Part shown: positions 26,384 through 34,728 of the stretch, piece after piece | Layout of the letters: every line of letters starts with the position of its first letter | Numbering within the stretch: position 1 is the stretch's first letter | NCBI GenBank assembly: GCA_963559605.1 | Contig: CAUWLL010000011.1 | Location: 6,510-70,509, forward strand | Source of the DNA: Dorea_D sp963559605 | GTDB lineage: Bacteria > Bacillota > Clostridia > Lachnospirales > Lachnospiraceae | Direction: 5' to 3' | DNA: 64,000 bases | Program-made: the position numbers and the translations under genes | The notes under the pieces: model-generated | Seen by the model: the letters and a program-made list of their open reading frames with translations, nothing else | Databases searched by the model: none | Told to the model about the DNA's origin: nothing

Positions 26384-27211
26384 ATGAGAGGAAAAGCAAA
26401 ACTAAATCGATTACTTGTGCATATTGTCCTCCTGTCAGGAGTAATCTTTGTTGTATTCCCATTTGCATGGATGGTACTTACATCATTTAAAACTCCAGGA
26501 GAAGCTATGTTGATTCCGCCAACTATTTTCCCAAAAGAGTTTGTAACAGAAGCTTATAGCGAAATTCTGACAGCGTTACCATTTGCACAGATTTACTTGA
26601 ATACATTTTTATCTGCAGTGATTACGACAGTTGTGCAGGTTGTATTTTGTTCTATGGCAGCATATGCATTTGGACGAATTGAATTTCCATTCAAGAATGC
26701 GATTTTCATATTGATTCTTTCTGTACTTATGGTACCGGGACAGATTTTCTTGATTCCACAGTACTTGATCATTCAGAAATTAGGACTTTTAGATACGCTT
26801 CCTGCGATTATTTTGCCAAACTTGTTTAGTGCATTTGGAACATTCCTTTTAAGACAGTTCTTTATGTCTTTACCAAAGGAGCTTGAAGAGGCAGCAGTTC
26901 TTGACGGATGTAACCGTTATCAGATTTTTGGAACAATCATGCTTCCATTGATCAAACCAGGTATTGTTTCCTTAGTAATCTTTACAGCAAAATTTGCATG
27001 GAATGATTTCTTATGGCCATTGCTTGTAAATACTTCACCAGAAAAAATGATTCTTGGTCCAGCACTTTCGTCATTGCAGGGACAGTATACAACACAGTAT
27101 CCAATGCAGATGGCAGGTGCGGTTATGGCGGTTGTTCCATTGATCGTACTGTTCTTCATCTTCCAGAAACAGTTCATTGAAGGTGTAGCACAGTCTGGTA
27201 TCAAAGGTTAA
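26384..27211 (+). CDS. Sugar ABC transporter permease (MalG type)
   Basis: A 275-residue membrane protein with six predicted helices. FPFAWMVLTSFKTPGEAM at the N-terminus and the EAA loop LPKELEEAAVLDGCNRYQIFGTIMLPLIKPG are the MalG/CUT1 signatures, and it ends QFIEGVAQSGIKG as the family does. It follows the broken MalF-type gene by 11 bases (AAGGAGGAG site) and is intact. Confidence 0.93.
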   Translation: MRGKAKLNRLLVHIVLLSGVIFVVFPFAWMVLTSFKTPGEAMLIPPTIFPKEFVTEAYSEILTALPFAQIYLNTFLSAVITTVVQVVFCSMAAYAFGRIEFPFKNAIFILILSVLMVPGQIFLIPQYLIIQKLGLLDTLPAIILPNLFSAFGTFLLRQFFMSLPKELEEAAVLDGCNRYQIFGTIMLPLIKPGIVSLVIFTAKFAWNDFLWPLLVNTSPEKMILGPALSSLQGQYTTQYPMQMAGAVMAVVPLIVLFFIFQKQFIEGVAQSGIKG

Positions 27212-27244
27212 TATATGCCGAATATTTCGGGAGACCTGAAAATT

Positions 27245-27278
27245 AAGGGGAGGGGGAATGAGACCCTCCCCATTTTAA
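27245..27278 (+). terminator. GC-rich hairpin after the transporter operon
   Basis: An eight-pair stem GGGGAGGG / CCCTCCCC with flanking AATTAA/TTTTAAT pairing and a nine-base loop, then ATTTTAAT. It sits between the permease and the GH31 gene and probably lowers, or ends, read-through into it. Confidence 0.65.
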
Positions 27279-27354
27279 TATAATGGAGTTCATTTATTTT
27301 GTATTGAGAGTTCTGAAGGAGAGCATTGGTTAAGGAAGGAAAGTTGATAAAGGC

Positions 27355-30300
27355 ATGAATATAAGTAAGATAAGTTTTAGGTTAAAAGCTGTGGAATCTG
27401 CAAAAGTGGCTGAACAAAGTAACGTTGTAGAATTGATTTTTGAAGAAGGTGTGCAGGGAAGGATTACATTTCTCGAGGAAAATATTTTCCGCTATGATGT
27501 AGATTTGTCAGGTGAGTTCGCAGCTTATGCAACTCCAAGAGATGAAGTTCACACGGCAAAGATCCAACAGAGACCAGATGAATCCTCTGAATACACAAAG
27601 CCTAAGGTACAGATATTGTGGAAAGAGGAAGTCGTTTCCGTATTGTGTGGGGAAACATCTGTTACATGGGAAAAACGTTCTGGGAAAATGCAGGTTTCCG
27701 TAAGGGATCATATTGTTTTAGAGGAGACAGAGGCTCTAGAAATTACAAATGAAGGAACGGTACAGACACTTGTGAAAAATGCAGGAGAGAATTTTTTTGG
27801 AGGGGGAACACAGAATGGACGATTTGTACATACGGGAGAAAAAATCAAGATTGTAAATGAGAGTGAGTGGATGGATGGTGGAGTAGCATCTCCGAATCCT
27901 TTTTATTATTCGACGGCTGGGTATGGGGTGCTTCGCAATACATTTTCGGATGGAATCTACGATTTTGGGAATGAAAACAGCAACATAGTGAAAACCATTC
28001 ATAAGGAGTCCAAATTTAGTGTGTATTTTTTTGTGACGGAAAAAATGAATGGAAGAGAAGTTGTACAGGATTTGTTACGCGGTTATTTTCACGTAACAGG
28101 GAATCCGTTGTTATTGCCGGAATATGGTTTTTACGAAGGACATTTGAATTGTTATAATCGCGATGCATGGTCAAAAGAATCTGGTGATAAGACCTGGATT
28201 GTAAAAGGAAATGATTCAAGTGAAAGCGAAGGACGAACCTATTATGAAAGTGGTATGGCAACAGGTTATCGTCTTACAGAAGGATTGCATTCAGAATCGC
28301 TCAATGGAACAGAGCCGATTGTAGGGACAGAAAATTACCCCAATACAGTAGATACTCCATATGAATATTCTGCGCGAGCTGTATTGGACGATTATGTGAA
28401 ATATGATATGCCGTTGGGATATTTTTTGCCAAACGACGGATACGGTGGAGGATATGGGCAGAATGGTTATTATATGCAAGGTGGAGTAAATGAAGATGGC
28501 TCTAGTAGTGCGGAACGTATCGCTGCCGTAGAGGCAAATGTAGAAAACTTTGCAGATTTTACAAAATATGCGAATAGTAAAGGTGTCGCCTCCGGGCTTT
28601 GGACAGAAAGTAATCTGTCACCAGATTCGAATTCGGAAACCTACTGGCATTTGCTTCGCGATTTCAAAAAGGAAGTTACGATTGGCGGAGCAACAACGTT
28701 AAAAACAGATGTTGCCTGGGTAGGACCGGGATATTCGTTTCAATTAAATGGTTTAAAAACAGCATATGATATCGTGACAACATCTGCAAATATTAGACCA
28801 AATATCATTTCTTTGGATGGTTGGGCAGGATCACAGCGATTTAACAGTGTATGGAGCGGTGATCAGACAGGAGGTAATTGGGAATATATTCGATTCCATA
28901 TACCAACTTACATAGGAAGCTCTTTAGCAGGAAATCCGAACATCGGAAGTGATATGGATGGAATATTTGGAGGACGTCCATTGATTGCAGTACGTGATTA
29001 TGAATGGAAATCCTTCACGCCGCAGATGTTAAATATGGATGGTTGGGGAACCTATATGAAAGCCCCCTTTGTATTTGGAGATCCATATACAGGAATTAAT
29101 CGTATGTATATGAAAATAAAATCTCAGTTGATGCCGTATATTTACACATGTGCAGCAGCAGCGAATATTGAGACTGGAAATGGGGATACAGGACTTCCAA
29201 TGATTCGTGCAATGTTTCTAGAGTATCCAAAGGATGAGTATGCATATGGCAAGGATATGAAATATCAGTTTATGCTTGGAAAAAATATACTCGTGGCGCC
29301 GGTATATCAGGATGTTGCAGCGGATGAAATAGGAAACGATGTAAGAAACCGCATTTATCTTCCGGATGAAAATCAAGTATGGATTGATTATTTGACAGGA
29401 GAAAAATATCGTGGTGGGCAGGTTTTAAATAATTTTGCCGTCCCACTTTGGAAATTGCCGGTGTTTGTAAAAAATGGTGCAATACTTCCGATGTGTGAGC
29501 CGAACAATACGCCAGATGAAATTAATCGAAAAAACCGTATTGTGGAATTTTGGCCAGAAGGAAATCATGCATTCACAACCTATGAGGATGATGGAAAATA
29601 CATTTATAATGACGTAGAAGAGGTAGAGGGATACGGAATGGTAGACCATATTTCTTATGGAAATGCAGTGACTACAACATATACTTCTCTCGTAGAAGGG
29701 GAATATGCAATCTTAACAGTAGAACGTTCAAAGGGAAGTTATTTGGGATATGAATACGAGCGAAATACGACGTTTATTGTAAATGTAACGCAGGAGCCAA
29801 AGAAAGTAAAAGCAAAAAACGGAGAGAAATATCTTTGTATTAAAAATGTAAATACGAAAAAAGAGTTTGATGAAACGAACGCTATGTCCGGGGAAGCGAT
29901 ATGTTTTTATGATAAAGCTCCGGAATTATGCACATTTGCATCAGAAGACGAAAAGAAATTCTGTGAAATGGTTCGAGAGGTAGTTGCTTCACCAAAGCTT
30001 TATGTGAAGCTTGCGACTGTGGATGCATCTGCGGAAAATCAAACGGTGGAAATATTGGGGTTTGCAAATGAGATGAAGAAAGAGAGGAATCGAGAAAATG
30101 AGGAGTTGTCAGTGCCTTGTCTTGTAGAAAAAGAAGAAAAGAAAACACCAACCAGCATTTGGCTTGAATGGGAGAAGGTAGAAGGAGCAGCTTCTTATGA
30201 AATGTTGGCAGATGGAAAATTGTTTTCAATGGGAAAAAGCACATCTTACTTGCATGATGAATTAGAGTATGAATCCGTTCATACATACCGGCTGCGTGCA

Positions 30301-31422
30301 AGAAATAAGGACGGATATTCCAAATGGAGTGGAGTGTTGACTGTGGAAACATTATTAGATCCGTGGAGAAATGAAATTGGTGCGCTTAGCACAATTACAT
30401 GGGATGGAAACGATGAGAATGGTGCGTTGCGTTATGCCACAGATCATAGCTTTAAAGGAATGTTCTTTTGTGTAGACGATGTTGTACAAGAAAGATTTCC
30501 ATTCATTTATGATTTTGGAGCAGTATATGAATTGGATAAATTTGAATATTATCCGCGTGATAATTTTGGAAGTGGTACCGTTCAGAAAATGAATATTTAT
30601 TCCAGTCTGGATGGAAAACACTGGAAATTAGAATGGAATGGAGAAGATGCAGAAGAATGGACATATCAGCCAGAGCTTGAGGTAGAAGGGAATGGAAAAG
30701 TAGTTTCACTTGTAGGAGTAAACGCAAGATGCTTGAAGCTGATAGTTGTAAAATCGATTCGTAACTATTTCGCGGCACATGAGCTTCCTGTGTATAAGAA
30801 AGATGGAGCCAAGCCATTTGCAGCGGGAAGTACAAACAGGAATGAGAAGGTATCAGAAGGCGATTACACAAATATGAAAAATTATTTGGGGACATCTGAA
30901 AAAGATGGATCCAATTTTACGGATCAGATTCAGAAGCGTTGTGGAGACATTAATATGAATGGCGTCTATGATGTTTATGATTATGCATATACGATGTTCC
31001 AATTAGATGGTGGAACGCAACAGACAGGAAGTGTTGCGGGAAATGTTTCTTTGGTTCCACAACAGAAAAAAGTGAAAGCAGAGGAAAGTTTTGTAGTAGC
31101 TGTTGAAGCAGAAAATGTGCAGAATCTGAATGCATTTGGAAAAGTGTTACACTATAATCCAGAACATTTAGAATTTATTTCTATAGACCAAGAAGAAAGG
31201 GTTGATTCTATGGAAAATTTGACGGTAAATAAACGTTACGAAGATGGAACTGCGTATTTGAATCTTGCATTTGCAAATCGTGGGAATAAGAAAACTTACA
31301 GTGGATCGGGCAGGCTTGCATTTATTACCATGAAAGCGCTTGTGGAAATAGAACCATCGTTGGAATTAGAATGCGAAAATGTTTGGTTGATTGGACCACA
31401 ATTTGATGTTTTGAATATGTAA
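27355..31422 (+). CDS. Multidomain GH31 glycosidase, possible alpha-N-acetylgalactosaminidase
   Basis: A 1,355-residue enzyme. An N-terminal beta-sandwich (to ~240) leads to the GH31 barrel. Candidate catalytic acids are D452 in TLKTDVAWVG and D503 in VWSGDQTGGNW; these strings resemble the GH31 subgroup (Nag31A type) that cleaves alpha-GalNAc from mucin glycans rather than classical alpha-glucosidases (WxDMNE). Then come a C-terminal beta domain, an FN3 domain (~930-1000), an F5/8-type (CBM32-like) domain (~1004-1150), a dockerin-like segment with GDINMNGVYDVYDYAY (from 1196) and a cohesin-like end (~1227-1355). No signal peptide is visible, and a stop at 27331 rules out an upstream extension. 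These accessory domains are normally extracellular, so localisation is puzzling. It starts behind AAGGAAGGAAAG. Confidence 0.82.
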   Translation: MNISKISFRLKAVESAKVAEQSNVVELIFEEGVQGRITFLEENIFRYDVDLSGEFAAYATPRDEVHTAKIQQRPDESSEYTKPKVQILWKEEVVSVLCGETSVTWEKRSGKMQVSVRDHIVLEETEALEITNEGTVQTLVKNAGENFFGGGTQNGRFVHTGEKIKIVNESEWMDGGVASPNPFYYSTAGYGVLRNTFSDGIYDFGNENSNIVKTIHKESKFSVYFFVTEKMNGREVVQDLLRGYFHVTGNPLLLPEYGFYEGHLNCYNRDAWSKESGDKTWIVKGNDSSESEGRTYYESGMATGYRLTEGLHSESLNGTEPIVGTENYPNTVDTPYEYSARAVLDDYVKYDMPLGYFLPNDGYGGGYGQNGYYMQGGVNEDGSSSAERIAAVEANVENFADFTKYANSKGVASGLWTESNLSPDSNSETYWHLLRDFKKEVTIGGATTLKTDVAWVGPGYSFQLNGLKTAYDIVTTSANIRPNIISLDGWAGSQRFNSVWSGDQTGGNWEYIRFHIPTYIGSSLAGNPNIGSDMDGIFGGRPLIAVRDYEWKSFTPQMLNMDGWGTYMKAPFVFGDPYTGINRMYMKIKSQLMPYIYTCAAAANIETGNGDTGLPMIRAMFLEYPKDEYAYGKDMKYQFMLGKNILVAPVYQDVAADEIGNDVRNRIYLPDENQVWIDYLTGEKYRGGQVLNNFAVPLWKLPVFVKNGAILPMCEPNNTPDEINRKNRIVEFWPEGNHAFTTYEDDGKYIYNDVEEVEGYGMVDHISYGNAVTTTYTSLVEGEYAILTVERSKGSYLGYEYERNTTFIVNVTQEPKKVKAKNGEKYLCIKNVNTKKEFDETNAMSGEAICFYDKAPELCTFASEDEKKFCEMVREVVASPKLYVKLATVDASAENQTVEILGFANEMKKERNRENEELSVPCLVEKEEKKTPTSIWLEWEKVEGAASYEMLADGKLFSMGKSTSYLHDELEYESVHTYRLRARNKDGYSKWSGVLTVETLLDPWRNEIGALSTITWDGNDENGALRYATDHSFKGMFFCVDDVVQERFPFIYDFGAVYELDKFEYYPRDNFGSGTVQKMNIYSSLDGKHWKLEWNGEDAEEWTYQPELEVEGNGKVVSLVGVNARCLKLIVVKSIRNYFAAHELPVYKKDGAKPFAAGSTNRNEKVSEGDYTNMKNYLGTSEKDGSNFTDQIQKRCGDINMNGVYDVYDYAYTMFQLDGGTQQTGSVAGNVSLVPQQKKVKAEESFVVAVEAENVQNLNAFGKVLHYNPEHLEFISIDQEERVDSMENLTVNKRYEDGTAYLNLAFANRGNKKTYSGSGRLAFITMKALVEIEPSLELECENVWLIGPQFDVLNM

Positions 31423-31423
31423 T

Positions 31424-31459
31424 AAAAAAAGGAGGATTTTCTATTTGAGAAAATCCTCC
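31424..31459 (-). terminator. Terminator of the YesL-like gene
   Basis: A perfect 11-pair stem GGAGGATTTTC / GAAAATCCTCC with a seven-base loop. On the minus strand it is followed by seven T residues, so it terminates the minus-strand gene ending at 31,466. It lies 2 bases past the GH31 stop and may also hinder + strand transcription. Confidence 0.85.
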
Positions 31460-31465
31460 GGAATA

Positions 31466-32128
31466 TTATTCTGTGTATTCAGGGAAGGGTGGCTCTTCTG
31501 GTTCGTATTTTTTGAAAATACGATCAAAGATAATGCATGCAGTATATGCGATGATAGAAAACCCACAAATTCCACTGATAATGATAACCATCGCCATTGT
31601 TTTGGCAGAAGCGACAGAAAGCCAGATGATAAAACTGAAAAGTGAGACAAGAAGCACAGTAAAAGGTAAATGCCCGATCGTCATATAGAATGCATTTTTA
31701 AAGGCCTGTTTTAAAGTACATTTAAAATGCGAAATAATTGGAAAAATGTAAATAAAAACGCTGAATAAAATAAAAGAAACAGCCCAGAGTCCTATGCGTA
31801 CAGCAAGGAAGAGTGTAGTATCCCGGCTGTTGATAATATGAAAATCCATACCCAAAAAGAAAATCAAGGCAAGATAAATTAACCAAATGATGGTGCCCTG
31901 CTTAAAGTTTTGGCGGAAACCCTTCCAATAACTCTTCCAAATATAAGGTTCTTCACTGCGGATTAGCTTCAAGGAAACATAATAAAGTGCACTAATGGAA
32001 GGTCCGATGGTTACAACTGGAATACAGCTTATAATAAAGAGAGCATTTAAAATGATAATGTCACAAACTCTAGACAAAAATTGCATAAATGGATTGTCTA
32101 AATTAAATAAACGATTCATATGATTCAC
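31466..32128 (-). CDS. YesL/DUF624-family membrane protein
   Basis: A 220-residue protein with about five transmembrane helices. The start MNRLFNLDNPFMQFLSRVCD and the segment ALFIISCIPVVTIGPSISALYYVSLKL are typical of YesL/DUF624, which is encoded with sugar ABC transporters and glycosidases in Firmicutes. No activity is known; a role in transporter assembly or sensing has been suggested from context. It is divergent from the 203-residue anchored protein across a perfect dyad. Confidence 0.85.
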   Translation of the reverse strand: MNHMNRLFNLDNPFMQFLSRVCDIIILNALFIISCIPVVTIGPSISALYYVSLKLIRSEEPYIWKSYWKGFRQNFKQGTIIWLIYLALIFFLGMDFHIINSRDTTLFLAVRIGLWAVSFILFSVFIYIFPIISHFKCTLKQAFKNAFYMTIGHLPFTVLLVSLFSFIIWLSVASAKTMAMVIIISGICGFSIIAYTACIIFDRIFKKYEPEEPPFPEYTE

Positions 32129-32183
32129 TTCCTAAATATATATTTTGTGGAGAATCTTATAAGGGGATCTTCCAAATTTCAGA

Positions 32184-32229
32184 TTGTATTTAAGCTACGG
32201 TTGCTATTATAATATATAATAATAGCAAC
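32184..32229. promoter_or_regulatory. Divergent promoter region with perfect 11-bp inverted repeat
   Basis: Arms GTTGCTATTAT (32200-32210) and ATAATAGCAAC (32219-32229) flank an eight-base AT spacer. A + strand TATAAT at 32208-32213 with TTGTAT 18 bases upstream overlaps the left arm, and minus-strand TATTAT-like hexamers lie in it too. It sits between divergent genes (starts 32128 and 32308). It reads as an operator for a dimeric repressor of both. Confidence 0.5.
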
Positions 32230-32307
32230 GACAGGAAATAGTATAACGAAAAGTGGGAAGAAAAGCAATGAGTCTCAATAAGTTCATAAAAATTTTAGGA
32301 GGGAAAG

Positions 32308-32919
32308 ATGAAAGAAAAGATGAGAGGCATGACGCTGGTACAAAAAATAGATTATTTGTGGACATATTATAAAATATGGCTTTTGGTACCGGTTGTAATT
32401 GGAGTTGTTTTTTATATCATATCTACAACATATAGAGCAAGTCAGGAAAATGAGCTGGTCAGTGTAATTGCGGTTGGTTCTCTGGTAAGAGACACAAGTG
32501 AGTTGGAAAATGAAATCAAGGAATATATAGGGAAAAAAAATGACATTGTTCGTTTTCACATGAGTATTCCGGCGGATCAACTTGCAAAAACATCACAGAT
32601 TACTTTGACAACTTTAATTGGAGCAAAAGCAGTTGATGTGATTCTTTGTCCAGAGGATGTATACAGGCATTTTAGTGATCGAGATGGCTTTCTTTCAATG
32701 GAATCATATGAAAGCCAGATACAAGAAAAAAATGGAGCGGGGCTTACAGAGAAAAAAGATGCGATAAAATTCATAGATTCTCAATTTCTAAAGGAAAAAT
32801 TAGGAATTCCATATGATGAAGTTTACATGGGGATTTTCATAAATGCACCACATGAAGAGGGAACGAAAGAATTTGTACAATATGTTTTAAAAAATAGTAA
32901 AGAAAAGCGGATTGTGTAA
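32308..32919 (+). CDS. Membrane-anchored protein of unknown function
   Basis: A 203-residue protein behind an AGGAGGGA site. A cytoplasmic N-terminus with KEKMRGMTLVQKIDYLWTYYK is followed by one transmembrane helix (about 24-44) and an extracellular part. I do not recognise the family. The outer part has alternating strand/helix character, VDVILCPEDVYRHF...GFLSME... and YMGIFINAPHEEGTKEFVQYVL, faintly like half of a solute-binding protein. Its pairing with the YesL-like gene suggests a shared role, perhaps in transport. Confidence 0.7.
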   Translation: MKEKMRGMTLVQKIDYLWTYYKIWLLVPVVIGVVFYIISTTYRASQENELVSVIAVGSLVRDTSELENEIKEYIGKKNDIVRFHMSIPADQLAKTSQITLTTLIGAKAVDVILCPEDVYRHFSDRDGFLSMESYESQIQEKNGAGLTEKKDAIKFIDSQFLKEKLGIPYDEVYMGIFINAPHEEGTKEFVQYVLKNSKEKRIV

Positions 32920-32983
32920 ATATATCATTTAATCTAACAAAATTTTTGAATTATAAAGGAACTAAGATAGTGGCTCTCTCAGA

Positions 32984-33024
32984 GCAGCCGCTCGGGCAGA
33001 TGATCATCTGCCCGGAGCGGCTGC
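32984..33024. terminator. 41-base near-perfect palindrome between convergent genes
   Basis: Two arms of 20 bases, GCAGCCGCTC-GGGCAGATGA and its complement, meet at TGATCA with only one unpaired G. It lies between the stops of two convergent genes and is followed on the + strand by ATTTGTTTG, but has no good T-run on either side. A bidirectional terminator or mRNA 3'-end stabiliser is likely. Confidence 0.5.
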
Positions 33025-33044
33025 ATTTGTTTGAGGATTTGAGC

Positions 33045-34268
33045 TTACACTTGGTACATATATTCCCCGTTATCTTTTACTCCGTAGAAATCGGCAAAGG
33101 ATAAGTGAAATATCTCGTTTTCTTTTCCAGATAAGTCTATCCGGTTTTTTATCAGATATTGATAGATGCCGGAGTAGTCGATATTTCCCTGAAGGAGGAT
33201 ACTGTCTAGTTTTCCGTCGCGCAAGATCGCGCGGCGGTAATTATGCGCATCTTCCTGTTCTACTACCAGATCGCCGTCTTCTGCGATTCCGCGTCCAAGG
33301 GAAAGGGTCACAAGCCCGTAGAAGTTCATGGTGTTTTTCATAGCATAACGATCTTCGTATTCGGTGTGGATCCCGCACATATTGAGCGCGGCAGTCTCGC
33401 CCTGTTTCATGGCGTTTGGCCAGATCCCGGACAGTCCGGCAACGTCTCCTGCCGCATAAATGTTTGGACAGTTGGTTTCCATAGTGTCGGACACTTTGAT
33501 GAAACGGTCGATTTCAATAGGCGTGTCCTGTGCACATTCAAGAGCCGGTCTGACACCTGCGGCAACAATGACAAGCTCGCAGTCGATACGGGTTCCGTCA
33601 TCTAAAGAAACGTAGTCGATAGCTCCCTGCTCATTCATATGGGTTTCAGAGGCTTTCTTTCCAAGCAGAAAACGGCAGCCGTGGGACTCGAATAAGTCTT
33701 TGTATGCCTGTCCGGCAGTCTCGTTTAACTGGATAGGCAGGATTCTTTCAGCCATCTCTACTACGGTGACCTCTTTTCCCTGTTCCAGAAATGCGTAAGC
33801 TGCGTCCATACCTACAAGACCGGAGCCTACGATCAGGATTTTTTCTGCTTTGTCGGCAAGAGGACGGATTGCCTGTGCATCGGAAAGGTTACGAAGCCCA
33901 AATACATTGTTTGCCTCTCGGAACTGACCTACCGGAGGGATGAAGCTGTTTGCGCCTGTTGCAATAAGCAGCCGGTCATAGGGCTGTGAAGAACCGTTTT
34001 CCAAAAGGACAAGTTGTTTCTCGGTATCAATGGTACGAACCGGGGCGCCTTTTATCCAGCTGATGTTATAGTTTTCAAAAAAGTCAGGCTCTACGAAGGA
34101 AAGCGTGTCCTCATTACGTTCGTGGCTTAAATAGCGATGGAGCATACAGCGGGAATGTACGTGTTCATCTGTAGAAATCATAACAACGGTGCTGTCTGCG
34201 TCCTTTTTGCGGATTGTTTTTGCTGCGGTAATCCCGGCAGCGCCGACTCCGATGATCACATGTATCAT
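33045..34268 (-). CDS. FAD-dependent NAD(P) oxidoreductase of the CODH operon
   Basis: A 407-residue two-dinucleotide-domain flavoprotein. The FAD motif is IIGVGAAGITAAKTI near the start, the NAD(P) motif IVGSGLVGMDAAYAFLEQG in the middle, and the second FAD site IYAAGDVAG. It belongs with nitrite-reductase-like/rubredoxin-NAD reductase proteins. It overlaps cooF by four bases, so it is the third gene of cooS-cooF-reductase. By analogy with CODH-FNOR clusters it should pass electrons from CO-reduced ferredoxin to NAD(P)+. The true electron acceptor is unproven. Confidence 0.88.
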   Translation of the reverse strand: MIHVIIGVGAAGITAAKTIRKKDADSTVVMISTDEHVHSRCMLHRYLSHERNEDTLSFVEPDFFENYNISWIKGAPVRTIDTEKQLVLLENGSSQPYDRLLIATGANSFIPPVGQFREANNVFGLRNLSDAQAIRPLADKAEKILIVGSGLVGMDAAYAFLEQGKEVTVVEMAERILPIQLNETAGQAYKDLFESHGCRFLLGKKASETHMNEQGAIDYVSLDDGTRIDCELVIVAAGVRPALECAQDTPIEIDRFIKVSDTMETNCPNIYAAGDVAGLSGIWPNAMKQGETAALNMCGIHTEYEDRYAMKNTMNFYGLVTLSLGRGIAEDGDLVVEQEDAHNYRRAILRDGKLDSILLQGNIDYSGIYQYLIKNRIDLSGKENEIFHLSFADFYGVKDNGEYMYQV

Positions 34269-34717
34269 AGAGACACCTCCTCTACATAGATTGCCTTTTT
34301 AGGGCAGGATTTCACACAGTTAGGCTCGGCGCCGTCCTGTAGACAGAAATCACATTTGATAACCTTTGTGCGTGTGGCGGTGTCGGCTTTTAGGACGCCG
34401 TACGGACAGTTCATCACACACATAAAGCAGGAACCGCATTTCGTCTCATCATAGGAAACGATACCTGTTTCAGAATCTTTGGTAAGCGCTCCGCTCATAC
34501 AGGACATTACACATTCCGGCCGGTCACAGTGGCGGCAGAATACAGGGCGGTAAGAGCCGTCCGGCATCTTTTCAATGTGGTTTCTGGATTCGTTTTTTAT
34601 ATCTGTAAGGTCTAGGTCATAGATAGTGCCGGGAGTGTCCCGGTGCGCCTGCATGCAGGCAACGGTGCAGTTTTTACAGCCGTCGCACTTGGAGGCATCG
34701 ATCATAATTCGTCTCAT
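34265..34717 (-). CDS. cooF: CooF-like ferredoxin with four Fe-S clusters
   Basis: A 150-residue polyferredoxin. Four cysteine sets are visible: CDGCKNCTVAC, CRHCDRPECVMSC, CGSCFMCVMNC and CDFCLQDGAEPNCVKSC, so up to four [4Fe-4S] clusters, as in CooF and HycB-type electron carriers. It lies 11 bases downstream of cooS and should take electrons from it. The stop overlaps the start of the flavoprotein gene. Confidence 0.9.
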   Translation of the reverse strand: MRRIMIDASKCDGCKNCTVACMQAHRDTPGTIYDLDLTDIKNESRNHIEKMPDGSYRPVFCRHCDRPECVMSCMSGALTKDSETGIVSYDETKCGSCFMCVMNCPYGVLKADTATRTKVIKCDFCLQDGAEPNCVKSCPKKAIYVEEVSL

Positions 34718-34728
34718 AGCGGCACCTC

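Noticed and set aside
32984..33024. Palindrome as an attachment or transposon end
   Set aside because: There is no integrase, transposase or target duplication nearby.
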